Shown here piece by piece: positions 34,361-42,902 of a stretch of DNA of 64,000 bases (within the stretch, counting starts at the first letter, position 1; every line of letters begins with the position of its first letter). The DNA lies in the NCBI RefSeq assembly GCF_042263505.1, contig NZ_JBHKFI010000021.1, forward strand, positions 1-64,000, given 5' to 3'. The notes beneath the pieces are model-generated. The model was not told the origin of the DNA and made no database searches. It saw only the letters and a program-made list of their open reading frames with translations. The stretch is from Bacillus_BE sp042263505 (GTDB lineage Bacteria; Bacillota; Bacilli; Bacillales; Cytobacillaceae). The position numbers and the translations under genes are program-made.

Positions 34361-35243
34361 AACTCTCCGACGTCACTTTCGTGAAAGTGCAAAAAGCTTA
34401 AGCAGAAATGGCTGGATGACATTTGCGTCTGTTAGTGCCGTGACTGTGACCTTAATTTTAGTCGGCGTCTTTTTCGTCATTATGATGAATCTTAACCGCG
34501 TGGCGACAACCATCGAGGAGGACGTGGAAATCCGCGTGCACATCGATCTCACTGCTAATCAACAACAACGGGACTTATTGAGAAAGGAAATTGAGAATAT
34601 CCCAGAAGTGAAGGGTGTCCAATTTTCATCCAAGAAACAGGAATTACAGCATCTGATAGACAGTATGGGAGAAGAAGGGAAAGCCTACAAGCTATTTGAG
34701 CAGGACAACCCACTAAACGATGTATTTATCGTAAAGACGAAAAATCCTACAGATACAATCAAAGTAGCGAAGCAAATTGAGAAATTCCAATATGCGGATA
34801 AGGTGAAATATGGCCAAGGGAAAGTAGAAAATATTTTCAAATCCATTAAAGTTAGCCGAAATGTTGGATTAGTGTTGATCATTGGCTTGCTTTTTACGGC
34901 GATGTTCTTAATCTCAAATACCATCAAAATTACGATTATTGCCCGCAAAAATGAAATTGAGATTATGAGATTGGTTGGCGCAACGAACGCGTTTATCCGC
35001 TGGCCGTTCTTCTTAGAGGGCCTTTGGTTAGGATTATTGGGCTCTATCATTCCAATTGCGCTTGTTAGCACCGCCTATTATTATGCCTATGGCTATTTAC
35101 AGCCAAGACTGGAAGGGAACTTTATTCAGATTCTGGATTATAGTCCGTTTGTCTACCAAGTCGCTTTTTTACTAGTTGTCATGGGAGCCCTAATTGGAAT
35201 TTGGGGAAGCTTAATGTCAGTAAGAAAGTTCTTAAAAGTTTAA
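34350..35243 (+). CDS. ftsX: Cell-division ABC transporter membrane subunit FtsX
   Basis: 297-residue membrane partner of FtsE. One membrane segment near the N-terminus (TFASVSAVTVTLILVGVFFVI), a large extracellular loop (~55-170) that would contact the hydrolase, then three more segments with NTIKITIIARKNEIEIMRLVGAT. The start is ATG 34350, overlapping ftsE by 11 bases, preceded by GAGGTGAT. The hydrolase gene 35407-36657 right after it is the likely client. Confidence 0.95.
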   Translation: MKARTLRRHFRESAKSLSRNGWMTFASVSAVTVTLILVGVFFVIMMNLNRVATTIEEDVEIRVHIDLTANQQQRDLLRKEIENIPEVKGVQFSSKKQELQHLIDSMGEEGKAYKLFEQDNPLNDVFIVKTKNPTDTIKVAKQIEKFQYADKVKYGQGKVENIFKSIKVSRNVGLVLIIGLLFTAMFLISNTIKITIIARKNEIEIMRLVGATNAFIRWPFFLEGLWLGLLGSIIPIALVSTAYYYAYGYLQPRLEGNFIQILDYSPFVYQVAFLLVVMGALIGIWGSLMSVRKFLKV

Positions 35244-35267
35244 TAGGCACTAGTTTGCCTACACATA

Positions 35268-35320
35268 GGAAGGGGAGGCCTGTAGGAGTAGCGATTTTTC
35301 GCTTTTTTGGACAGGCTCCT
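35268..35320 (+). terminator. Terminator after ftsX
   Basis: Inner hairpin AGCGA-TTTT-TCGCT followed by T residues, enclosed by a longer imperfect stem (GAAGGGGAGGCCTGT with ACAGGCTCCTTC). Confidence 0.7.
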
Positions 35321-35406
35321 TCTTTCATTTTTGTGTTAATTAAGTAGATTTGAAGGTTAGTAGAGAGTACAACGATTAACCCGTACATAATGGAAAGGAG
35401 AAATCG

Positions 35407-36657
35407 ATGAAGAAATCAATATTAACACTATCAGTCATCGCAACATTAACAATTGGTACATTTGCAACAGGAGTTCCTACTTCTCATAAGGCATTTGCTT
35501 CTAAACAGGACGAATTAAATCAAATTAAAAATAAACGTTCAAACGTCAACTCGAAAATTGGCGACAAAAATGATGAAATTGATCAGTTAAAAGGGAAACA
35601 AGCGGATGTAAAGCAAGAAATTTCGCAGTTGAATATGACGATTCAAGATACCCAAAACAAAATTATTGAAAAGCAAGAGCAAATTGAAGATACTAATAAG
35701 GAAATTGATAAGCTTCAAAAAGATATAGACGAATTGGAAAAACGCATTGAAAAGCGTAATGAGGTTCTTAAAGAGCGCGCCCGTTCCTTCCAAGAAAACG
35801 GCGGAAATGTGAGTTACTTGGATGTATTAATGGGGGCACAAAGCTTTAGCGACTTTATTGACCGCGTTAGTGCTGTAGCGACCATCGTGGAAGCTGACCA
35901 AGATATTCTCCGTGAGCAAAAAGCGGATAAAGACCTTTTAGAGAAGAAACAAAAAGAAATTAAAGATAAATTAGCAGATTTAGAGAAACAGAATGCGGAT
36001 TTGCAAACGATGAAAGATAGCCTAAATGCGAAAAAGACTGAAAAGAATAAGCTGATGTCTGAGTTAGAAGATAAAGAGGACGATGCTCATGCTGAAATGC
36101 TTTCTCTTGAAGAAGAAGAAAGTCTTCTAGCAGCACAGCAATCAGCGATTCAAAAAGCACTAGAACTTGAAAAGCAACGTCAAAGTAGTTCTTCAAGCGG
36201 TAGCAATGGAGGCGGTGGCGGTGGTTCTGTCAATAGTGCACCACATGTTTCCTCTGGAACTTTTACAAGACCAGCAGCTGGTATGATAACATCCGGTCTT
36301 GGATATCGCTGGGGAAGCTATCATGCTGGGATCGATATTGCCCAAGGTGGAACAAATCCAGTTGTAGCAGCAGCCGACGGTGTCGTTATTCAATCTTATC
36401 GTTCTAGCAGCTATGGAGAAGTCGTATTTATCTCTCACAATATTGATGGACAAGTCTATACAACGGTTTATGCTCATATGAGATCCGGTTCACGCTTAGT
36501 GAGCGCAGGACAAACGGTTCATAAGGGACAACAAATTGGAATTATGGGTAGCACCGGGGATTCAACAGGACAACATTTACATTTTGAGTTGCACCGTGGT
36601 CCATGGAACCAAGCTAAATCTAATGCGATTGACCCAAGAAGTATTGTTCCGTTTTAA
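35407..36657 (+). CDS. Secreted coiled-coil M23 peptidoglycan hydrolase, probable FtsEX client
   Basis: 416-residue secreted protein. Signal peptide ending near SHKAFA-SKQ (residue ~32), a long coiled coil (~33-255) similar to the N-terminal domains of PcsB, CwlO and EnvC, a Ser/Gly linker (~258-275), and a C-terminal M23 (LytM-type) metallo-endopeptidase domain (~285-416). Zinc ligands appear in SYHAGIDIA and HLHFEL, with YAHM between, so it looks active. GGAAAGGAG precedes the ATG. In B. subtilis the FtsEX client CwlO has an NlpC/P60 domain; here M23 takes its place, as in EnvC-like proteins. Confidence 0.88.
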   Translation: MKKSILTLSVIATLTIGTFATGVPTSHKAFASKQDELNQIKNKRSNVNSKIGDKNDEIDQLKGKQADVKQEISQLNMTIQDTQNKIIEKQEQIEDTNKEIDKLQKDIDELEKRIEKRNEVLKERARSFQENGGNVSYLDVLMGAQSFSDFIDRVSAVATIVEADQDILREQKADKDLLEKKQKEIKDKLADLEKQNADLQTMKDSLNAKKTEKNKLMSELEDKEDDAHAEMLSLEEEESLLAAQQSAIQKALELEKQRQSSSSSGSNGGGGGGSVNSAPHVSSGTFTRPAAGMITSGLGYRWGSYHAGIDIAQGGTNPVVAAADGVVIQSYRSSSYGEVVFISHNIDGQVYTTVYAHMRSGSRLVSAGQTVHKGQQIGIMGSTGDSTGQHLHFELHRGPWNQAKSNAIDPRSIVPF

Positions 36658-36669
36658 TCGGATATATTA

Positions 36670-36717
36670 AATAAAAACAGCGAAGGAAGTCGAAAAGCTT
36701 CTTTCGCTGTTTTTATT
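36670..36717 (+). terminator. Terminator after the M23 hydrolase gene
   Basis: AATAAAAACAGCGAA pairs with TTCGCTGTTTTTATT, with an inner GAAG/CTTC extension; A and T runs on both sides. Confidence 0.88.
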
Positions 36718-36888
36718 TTGCTTTAAAATCCACCTAAAAAAATTTCTGTGAAATGGAGGATGCTTTCTATTATCTTCGAGTTTCTTTCATAACTTGTCCT
36801 CTTCCTACATATATTGAACTGAATCGAAAAGCTCAATGAGAATTATTTTTTTGGTAGCCTAGATTTCAGCAAGAAATGGAGGATGCTT

Positions 36889-38325
36889 ATGAAGCATAGA
36901 TGGGTAGCCCTTATCGCCATAGGATCGCTTTTAATCGGTGCCGGGGGCATGTACACCATGTTCTCATGGATGGATTTTCAAAACGGTTCAGCAGATTTAT
37001 CCGAACACAACTCTCACGCAAGCGTGAACGAAGACTTAGATAAGGTAGAAAAGGCTTATGATCTTATTGTCAATAATTATGTGGAAAAGGTGGGGGAAGA
37101 CACTTTAGTCGAAGGGGCCATTCAAGGCATGTTATCAACATTAGAAGACCCATATTCCGTCTATATGGACCGAGAGATGAGTAAGCAATTTAGCGAGACG
37201 CTTGATTCCACTTTTGAAGGGATTGGAGCTGAGGTCAGCAAGGTTGATGGCAAGATTGTCATCGTCTCCCCATTTAAGGATTCACCTGCAGAAAGGGCAG
37301 GTTTAAAGCCCAATGACCAAATTTTAAAGATCAATGGGAAAAGTGTCGATGGATTAGAATTATCGGAGGCCACACTTAAAATTAAAGGAAAAAAAGGAAC
37401 CAAGGTAAAGCTGCAAATTGCTCGTTCTGGATTAAATGAACCGATTACGCTTGAGATTACTCGCGACGAAATACCGCAGATTACGGTTTATTCCGATTTA
37501 AAAGAAAAGGATGGAAAGAACATTGGCTATATGGAGATTACCACCTTTTCTGAAGACACTGCATCAGAGTTTTCAAAACAATTGCAGGCTTTAGAACAAA
37601 AAGGCTTAGATGGCTTATTAATTGATGTCCGGGGAAATCCTGGAGGACTTTTATCCAGCGTGCAGGAGATTTTAAAGCAATTTGTTTCCAAGGACCATCC
37701 ATACGTGCAAATCGAAAATCGCGATGGGGCAAAGAAACGCTATTTTTCCACACTTGAATCAGAAAAAGAATATCCTGTAGCGGTCCTTGTGGATAAAGGA
37801 AGTGCTTCTGCTGCAGAAATATTAGCAGGGGCTCTTCAGGAAGCAGAAGATTATAAACTTATTGGAGAAACCACCTTTGGAAAAGGAACGGTTCAGCAGG
37901 CGGTGCCGATGGGAGACGGAAGCAATATTAAATTAACCCTTTATAAATGGCTAACTCCAGATGGAAACTGGATTCATAAAAAAGGAATTAAGCCGGATAT
38001 TGCAATTCAACAACCAGAAATTTATCAAACGCATCCGTTAGATATCGAAAAGCCTTTAGAAAAGGATATGAATAATGAACAGATCAAAAATGCACAGCAA
38101 ATATTAGATGGTCTGGGACTTACTCCTGGGAGAAAGGATGGCTATTTTAGCGAACAAACGGAAATCGCCGTAAAGGCTTTTCAGCAGAAAAACAAGCTTC
38201 CGTTAACAGGGAAAATTGACTCAACCACAGCTGCAGCATTAGAACAAGCAGCAGTCGAAACGATGAAAAAGGAAAGCAATGATCTGCAATTGCAGACGGC
38301 ATTGCGATATTTGGCCGAGGATTGA
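36889..38325 (+). CDS. ctpB: Carboxy-terminal processing protease CtpB
   Basis: 478-residue S41 protease. One N-terminal membrane anchor (ALIAIGSLLIGAGGMYTMF), a PDZ domain (~95-185), the protease core with serine in DKGSASAAEILAGAL and lysine in GETTFGKGTVQQ, and a C-terminal peptidoglycan-binding domain (~395-460, ILDGLGLTPGRKDGYFSEQTE). In B. subtilis CtpB cleaves SpoIVFA to help activate sigma-K during sporulation. ATG 36889 is used because GGAGG directly abuts ATG 36883. The same 15 bases around this ribosome site also occur at 36751-36765. Confidence 0.92.
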   Translation: MKHRWVALIAIGSLLIGAGGMYTMFSWMDFQNGSADLSEHNSHASVNEDLDKVEKAYDLIVNNYVEKVGEDTLVEGAIQGMLSTLEDPYSVYMDREMSKQFSETLDSTFEGIGAEVSKVDGKIVIVSPFKDSPAERAGLKPNDQILKINGKSVDGLELSEATLKIKGKKGTKVKLQIARSGLNEPITLEITRDEIPQITVYSDLKEKDGKNIGYMEITTFSEDTASEFSKQLQALEQKGLDGLLIDVRGNPGGLLSSVQEILKQFVSKDHPYVQIENRDGAKKRYFSTLESEKEYPVAVLVDKGSASAAEILAGALQEAEDYKLIGETTFGKGTVQQAVPMGDGSNIKLTLYKWLTPDGNWIHKKGIKPDIAIQQPEIYQTHPLDIEKPLEKDMNNEQIKNAQQILDGLGLTPGRKDGYFSEQTEIAVKAFQQKNKLPLTGKIDSTTAAALEQAAVETMKKESNDLQLQTALRYLAED

Positions 38326-38333
38326 CCCAGCAA

Positions 38334-38376
38334 AAAAATCCCCCTGTGAATGATTAATTCTTGCAGGGGGATTTTT
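38334..38376 (+). terminator. Terminator after ctpB
   Basis: AAAATCCCCCTG pairs with CAGGGGGATTTT (one bulge), followed by T. Confidence 0.87.
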
Positions 38377-38543
38377 GAGGTTAAATTTTAACAGATTTCC
38401 GAAAGAAGTCTCCCATCCTCAAGGAATACGAAGGACGTAGCCCGATGAGTAGGTGGGAGATGAATTTCGATTGGTGATAGCCAAAATCTTCCTCATTATG
38501 ATACAATAGGAACAAATGTTCTAAATGTATGAGGTGAATGGAT

Positions 38544-39659
38544 ATGACTAAGCAAAATAAAGCCTTCAAATTTCGTTTATTGCCAAATAAAGACCAAGAA
38601 GTATTATTAGCAAAGACTTTCGGATGTGCCCGATTTGTCTATAATAAAATGCTGGCAGAACGACAAGAGATTTACAAAAAATACAAAGATGACAAAGATA
38701 GGCTCAAAAAACAAAAGTTTCCGACTCCTGCTAAGTATAAAGATGAATTTCCATTCTTAAAAGAAGTGGATTCATTAGCTTTAGCCAATTCACAAATTAA
38801 CTTGCAAAATGCCTATAAGAATTTCTTTGAAGGTCGTACTGAATTTCCAAAGTTCAAAAGTCGAAAGAATAAGCAGTCGTACACGACTAATTTGGTAAAT
38901 GGAAACATCGAATTGAAAGGCAGTTGTATCAAATTGCCTAAAATAAAGCTTGTGAAAATCAAACAACATAGAGAAATTCCTGCTGATTACAAAATAAAAT
39001 CCTGTACCATTTCCAAAACAAAGTCAGGGAAATACTATATTTCTATTTTGACAGAATATGAGAAAGAGATTAAGTCTGTCATCGTTCAAAAGGTTGTTGG
39101 ACTAGATTTTGCTATGGATGGTCTATATGTTGAAAGCGAACAGGGTGAGAAAGCCAATTACCCTCGTTTCTATCGACAATCATTGGACAAACTAGCTAAA
39201 GAACAGCGTATCTTATCTCACAGAAAGAAAGGTTCTGCACGTTGGGAAAAACAACGTTTGAAAGTAGCTAAACTGCAAGAAAAAACTGCAAATCAACGTA
39301 AGAACTTTCTTCATCATAATTCAAAAGAATTATCGTCAAACTATGATGCCGTTATTATTGAGGATTTAGATATGAAAGGTCTATCTAAAGCCCTGCGCTT
39401 TGGTAAGAGCGTTCATGATAATGGTTGGGGCATGTTCACTACGTTCTTAGGCTACAAACTAAAAGAACAAGGGAAACAATTAGTAAAAATTAATAAATGG
39501 TTTCCTTCTACAAAAAAATGTTCTTGTTGTGGTGCAGAAAAGCCAATGTCACTATCTGAACGCATATATCAATGCTCTTGCGGTTATGTGGCAGATCGAG
39601 ACTATAATTCAGCCATCAATATCAAAAACGAAGGATTACACTTATTAGCATTGGCATAA
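38544..39659 (+). CDS. tnpB: RNA-guided endonuclease TnpB
   Basis: 371-residue TnpB. The N-terminal helix-turn-helix region starts KAFKFRLLPNKDQEVLLAKTFGCARFVYN. The RuvC-like nuclease is complete in outline: aspartate in KVVGLDFAMDG, glutamate in AVIIEDLDMKGL, zinc finger CSCCG ... CSCG, and final aspartate in ADRDYNSAINI. TnpB uses an RNA from the element's right end to cut DNA at the donor site, which helps retain the element. ATG 38544 follows GAGGTGA by six bases. No frameshift is seen, so it is probably active. Confidence 0.9.
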   Translation: MTKQNKAFKFRLLPNKDQEVLLAKTFGCARFVYNKMLAERQEIYKKYKDDKDRLKKQKFPTPAKYKDEFPFLKEVDSLALANSQINLQNAYKNFFEGRTEFPKFKSRKNKQSYTTNLVNGNIELKGSCIKLPKIKLVKIKQHREIPADYKIKSCTISKTKSGKYYISILTEYEKEIKSVIVQKVVGLDFAMDGLYVESEQGEKANYPRFYRQSLDKLAKEQRILSHRKKGSARWEKQRLKVAKLQEKTANQRKNFLHHNSKELSSNYDAVIIEDLDMKGLSKALRFGKSVHDNGWGMFTTFLGYKLKEQGKQLVKINKWFPSTKKCSCCGAEKPMSLSERIYQCSCGYVADRDYNSAINIKNEGLHLLALA

Positions 39660-39785
39660 AAATAAAAACTCTTGGAACAAGAGGGTTAGCTCGGTCATTT
39701 TTCGTTAGCTAGTAAAAGGAACGATAAGTCGAGAAGCCCCCACGACAAGCAGACCGTAAGGTTAGCTAAGTGGTGGGTAGTTCAC
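39640..39785 (+). ncRNA. Probable TnpB guide RNA (omega RNA)
   Basis: In this family the guide RNA scaffold spans the end of tnpB and the right end. Here the region contains a GTTAGCT motif repeated three times (39685, 39705, 39752) and the terminal stem CCCCCAC/GTGG-T-GGG before TAGTTCAC. The guide would be the host sequence just past 39785, starting TTTGCTGTGAAATTCC. Boundaries are inferred. Confidence 0.55.
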
Positions 39786-40028
39786 TTTGCTGTGAAATTC
39801 CCTGAATGAACGTTAAAATCGATTCGAACTCCTTCGAGTTTTCAAATTAATAAGATTGTGTATACCATGTTCTTTCCAACTGTTATCAAGGTGATTGAAG
39901 TTATTTTAGAAAGAAAAATGGATTTAATAAATTACATACATGGTCTTGGATAACCATGTATGTAACCTTGCTTATTTCTTATCGATATTACCTTTGGTTT
40001 TTTAAAAAAATGAAAAAGAAATTGATAA
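39786..40028. other. Intergenic region with perfect palindrome and tiny frames
   Basis: TTACATACATGG (39932-39943) and CCATGTATGTAA (39954-39965) form a perfect 12-bp stem with a 10-base loop and no T run. Two short coding-like frames flank it (ATG 39870, ending GLGstop; ATG 39956, ending KKLIKGstop), without clear ribosome sites. They may be remains of a membrane protein gene. I recognise no family. Confidence 0.4.
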
Positions 40029-40075
40029 AAGGGTGAAATGGAGATAATCAGTGTTTTTTTCTCCATTTCACCCTT
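40029..40075. terminator. Hairpin terminator after ycgQ
   Basis: Perfect 15-bp stem AAGGGTGAAATGGAG with its complement (40061-40075). On the minus strand it lies about 27 bases past the ycgQ stop; the T run sits in the loop, so termination efficiency is uncertain. Confidence 0.6.
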
Positions 40076-40101
40076 CAAAGTTTTGATCGTTGGATCACAC
40101 A

Positions 40102-41043
40102 TTATAGTATTTTTACATTAATGGGATACAAATATGGTTCCTTTGGCTCCTTTACTTTCTTCCACTTGGTAATTTTAATGTATGGAATTTTCGTCCCTTT
40201 ATAAGTGGTCGTATCTAGAACACCTTTGGCCTCTATCCATGAATTGGCTGTTAGTGATGTTGTATCTGAGAACTTTGATAAAAATCCAATGATTCCTGCA
40301 TCCGCAGCACAATGAGTAATTAAAAATCGAGCAATCACCAGCTGGTTGGGTGCTAGTCCATCCTCTGAATAGATAAATCCTTTTAATTCAATTTTTCGAC
40401 CTTTAAAATGATTCACATTCATACTAATTTCGTCATAGTAGCTGGAAAAGAGATCATCATTCATCACGATAGAGGGACTTTGATCTAATTGCTTGACTAA
40501 TTGATCGTATTCTTCCTGCGTTAGCTCCTTTTCACCCACACGAGAAATGTCAACGAGCTTTTCGTTAATAACGGGCTCTTCTGGTGCAATTTGCTTTTCC
40601 TGGCTTTGCGGAGGTTTTTTAGCCTGTTTACTTGCTTGTTTTTGTTTTGCTAAAACCGACATCCCACCTTTTTTCTCGGCAATTGCGGCATCAAGCACCT
40701 TTGAAGGAAGCAGAAATCCAGTAAGCAATGGGAAAATAATAATGAAATAGGCAAAAGCCTTTTTGAAGGTTAACGGAGAATCTCCATGATCATGATGATG
40801 ATCGCAGTCGTGGTGATGGTCTTTATGACTGCCATGTTCATGATGATGGCTCTTTTCACTCCAGATTCTTGTGATTTGGATAAAAAATAAGATCAGGAAT
40901 ATCACGGAGGCGTATTGACTAAGACCTTCGTATTTCGGATTGATGAATCTGGTGATTTCCCCGGAATAATGCATTTTGAATAGTAGGACGGAGAAAGAGA
41001 GCAAAATAAACGCTCTTATCGCCTGTTGAAAATGAAACTTCAC
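40102..41043 (-). CDS. ycgQ: TIGR03943 family membrane protein (YcgQ-like)
   Basis: 313-residue protein. Two membrane segments near the N-terminus, a histidine-rich loop (SHHHEHGSHKDHHHDCDHH, residues ~65-85), a third segment, then a long soluble domain (~130-313) with HFKGRKIELKGFIYSEDG and THCAADAGIIGF, typical of the COG3689 partner of COG0701 permeases. The histidine cluster suggests metal binding. It starts 12 bases after ycgR, so the two form an operon. A Zur-type operator upstream of ycgR links them to zinc, which is my inference. Confidence 0.83.
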   Translation of the reverse strand: MKFHFQQAIRAFILLSFSVLLFKMHYSGEITRFINPKYEGLSQYASVIFLILFFIQITRIWSEKSHHHEHGSHKDHHHDCDHHHDHGDSPLTFKKAFAYFIIIFPLLTGFLLPSKVLDAAIAEKKGGMSVLAKQKQASKQAKKPPQSQEKQIAPEEPVINEKLVDISRVGEKELTQEEYDQLVKQLDQSPSIVMNDDLFSSYYDEISMNVNHFKGRKIELKGFIYSEDGLAPNQLVIARFLITHCAADAGIIGFLSKFSDTTSLTANSWIEAKGVLDTTTYKGTKIPYIKITKWKKVKEPKEPYLYPINVKIL

Positions 41044-41055
41044 GATTTTTCCCCC

Positions 41056-42054
41056 TTATAGAAATCGGTTAAAAAGCATTAGCATTGCAAAAATGATAGA
41101 AATTATGATAGCAAGAAGCCCAAAAACAAATTTCCAGCGAAATACACTCACCATCATGATTGTATTTTTTAAATCCATCATTGGACCTAATATGAGAAAG
41201 CCTAAAATCGCTGTAGTTGGGAAGAGACTGCTAAAGGAAGCTCCAATAAAGGCATCTGCTTCAGAGCAAAGGGATAACACATAAGCAAGTCCCATCATAA
41301 TCGATAAAGATGATATGGTCCCATTTCCAGCTTCGAGCAACGTTTTCGCAGGTAAATAAGTCTGAACAAATGCAGCTAAAAAAGCGCCGAAGATTAAATA
41401 TTTCCCCATATCGAAAAACTCATCAATCGAATGGATTAGCATAGACCAAAATCTTTTTGAAAATGATGCTTTTTCTGAATGGGTATGGGATTCGTTTATA
41501 TGTATCGGTGAGTTTAGCTGATTTCCCTTATATAACCAACTGACGAGAAGTGAGATGATGACAGCAATCAGAAAGCCTAGTCCCATTCTCAATCCGGCCA
41601 TCTTGATATTGTTTCCAAATGCCATATAGGTTGAAGCAATGACGATCGGATTGATTAAGGGGCCTGTCAGCATGAAGCCAATCGCTGCATGAAGCGGTAC
41701 TCCTTTTCCAATGAGTCTGCGAACGATGGGAACAATTCCGCATTCGCAAGCAGGAAAAAGCGCTCCAACAACACAGCTCATGAGAACGGCGAAAAACTTA
41801 TTTTGAGGAATCCACCGCCTGATATGCTCTTCTGTGACAAAGATTTGAATAGCACCTGCGATCAAAACCCCAATTAATACAAAGGGGAGTGCCTCTATTA
41901 AAATACTTAAAAAAATCGTATTTAAATTTAATAATGACGGATCCAGCTCGTTAAATAGTTTTATTTTGGAACTGATAGACAAAAGGATTAAAGCTAATAC
42001 AATGAGGATCATACCAGAGACATCGATGATATGATTTCGGACAATGCGATACAT
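41056..42054 (-). CDS. ycgR: COG0701 family permease (YcgR-like)
   Basis: 332-residue permease with about eight membrane segments. The family motif FPACECGIVPIVRRL is at residues ~100-115, and LTGPLINPIVIAST and LCSEADAFIGASF are also typical. TTTAGGAGGAAATT precedes the ATG on the minus strand. It leads ycgQ. The promoter at 42218-42246 overlaps a perfect Zur-type palindrome, so I expect it to be made under zinc starvation. Substrate unknown. Confidence 0.85.
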   Translation of the reverse strand: MYRIVRNHIIDVSGMILIVLALILLSISSKIKLFNELDPSLLNLNTIFLSILIEALPFVLIGVLIAGAIQIFVTEEHIRRWIPQNKFFAVLMSCVVGALFPACECGIVPIVRRLIGKGVPLHAAIGFMLTGPLINPIVIASTYMAFGNNIKMAGLRMGLGFLIAVIISLLVSWLYKGNQLNSPIHINESHTHSEKASFSKRFWSMLIHSIDEFFDMGKYLIFGAFLAAFVQTYLPAKTLLEAGNGTISSLSIMMGLAYVLSLCSEADAFIGASFSSLFPTTAILGFLILGPMMDLKNTIMMVSVFRWKFVFGLLAIIISIIFAMLMLFNRFL

Positions 42055-42215
42055 AATTTCCTCCTAAAAATCGATATTTCTATTAAATATATGGGCTCGA
42101 TAATAGAGTATGTTTGTTTCTTGAATAAAAAATGGAGTTTCTCCTAATAGTTAGGCAAAGCTATAAGAATGGATGTGAAGATCTTGAAGGATGGCCAAAT
42201 CAACTTATTTGAAAC

Positions 42216-42246
42216 AAATCGTAATAATTACGATTTGAATTGTAAA
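42216..42246 (-). promoter_or_regulatory. Zur box and promoter of ycgRQ
   Basis: AAATCGTAAT and ATTACGATTT flank one central A at 42216-42236, a perfect match to the Bacillus Zur palindrome. On the minus strand TTTACA (42246-42241), 17 bases, TACGAT (42223-42218) forms a promoter whose spacer and -10 are covered by it. Confidence 0.85.
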
Positions 42247-42432
42247 ATAAAAATTTATTTTTGTAAATGAGAAGATGGGTCTAGATTGATATTTATCCGT
42301 TGTAAGGAAAAGGACAAACCCTTGATATATTAGGCCTTTTGAACGGTTATGTAGATGAGTCATTTTTATTTATTAAAAGCCGTATGAGAAGGGGAGTGAC
42401 GAGAGGATCGGAAAATAAAAGAGAAAAAAAGC

Positions 42433-42462
42433 TTGTAAATAGGAATCATTACGTTTTATAAT
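42433..42462 (+). promoter_or_regulatory. Promoter and Zur box of rpsN
   Basis: TTGTAA, 18 bases, TATAAT. The spacer holds AAATAGGAAT-C-ATTACGTTTT (42437-42457), which matches the Zur palindrome at 17 of 20 positions. Repressor bound here would sit between -35 and -10. Confidence 0.7.
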
Positions 42463-42535
42463 GAATAAGTCTATTATTGGGTAACGATCCGCTAGCCATT
42501 TGAGCTTAGTAGATGAAAACAAGGGAGGTCATTGA

Positions 42536-42805
42536 GTGGCAAAGAAATCAAAGATAGTAAAAGAACTGAAGCGGCAAGAGCTGGTGAGGAAATATTCCGT
42601 TCTTCGAAAGGAGCTAATCGAAAATGGGGATTATGAGGCACTAAAAAAACTTCCAAGAGATTCATCGCCAACTCGTCTAAGGAATCGATGCCAAGTAACC
42701 GGGAGACCTAGAGGATATTTAAGAAAGTTTCAAATGTCTAGAATTGCTTTTAGAGAGTTTGCACATAAAGGACAGATTCCTGGAGTGAAAAAGGCAAGCT
42801 GGTAA
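42536..42805 (+). CDS. rpsN: Zinc-independent ribosomal protein S14 paralogue
   Basis: 89-residue S14 of the C-minus type. The usual CxxC zinc pairs of the primary Bacillus S14 are missing; only one cysteine remains, in RLRNRCQVTGRPRGYLRKF. The C-terminal end IAFREFAHKGQIPGVKKASW is canonical. Such paralogues replace the zinc-containing S14 when zinc is scarce. It starts at GTG after GGGAGGTCATTGA. Zur box upstream and znuACB downstream fit that role. Confidence 0.93.
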   Translation: MAKKSKIVKELKRQELVRKYSVLRKELIENGDYEALKKLPRDSSPTRLRNRCQVTGRPRGYLRKFQMSRIAFREFAHKGQIPGVKKASW

Positions 42806-42810
42806 TAAGA

Positions 42811-42858
42811 TTGAAAAAACGAATAGGACTGATTTTAAAATCGAAATGATTACGATTT
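42811..42858 (+). promoter_or_regulatory. Promoter and Zur box of znuACB
   Basis: TTGAAA (42811), 19 bases, TAAAAT (42836). It is overlapped by AAATCGAAAT-G-ATTACGATTT (42838-42858), one mismatch from the perfect Zur palindrome. A further half-site, AATCGTTTCGATTT, follows directly. Confidence 0.75.
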
Positions 42859-42902
42859 TCATAATCGTTTCGATTTCATTTTTTATAGAAAAGGAGAATA
42901 AA

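Larger units (their letters stand above)
38384..39785 (+). mobile_element. IS200/IS605-type element carrying only tnpB
   Basis: A TnpB gene with typical flanks but no Y1 transposase gene. The left flank has a hairpin (TCTCCCA at 38409 with TGGGAGA at 38454) and an AT-rich edge (TTAAATTTTAAC). The right end has a CCCCCAC/GTGG-T-GGG stem and then TAGTTCAC, ending at 39785, which is the usual form of IS605 right ends. The left boundary is a guess. Without TnpA it would depend on another element to move. It lies directly after the ctpB terminator. Confidence 0.7.

Noticed and set aside
36751..36765. Second start or small gene at AAATGGAGGATGCTT
   Set aside because: It copies the ctpB ribosome site region, but the frame after it closes quickly; probably a short duplication.
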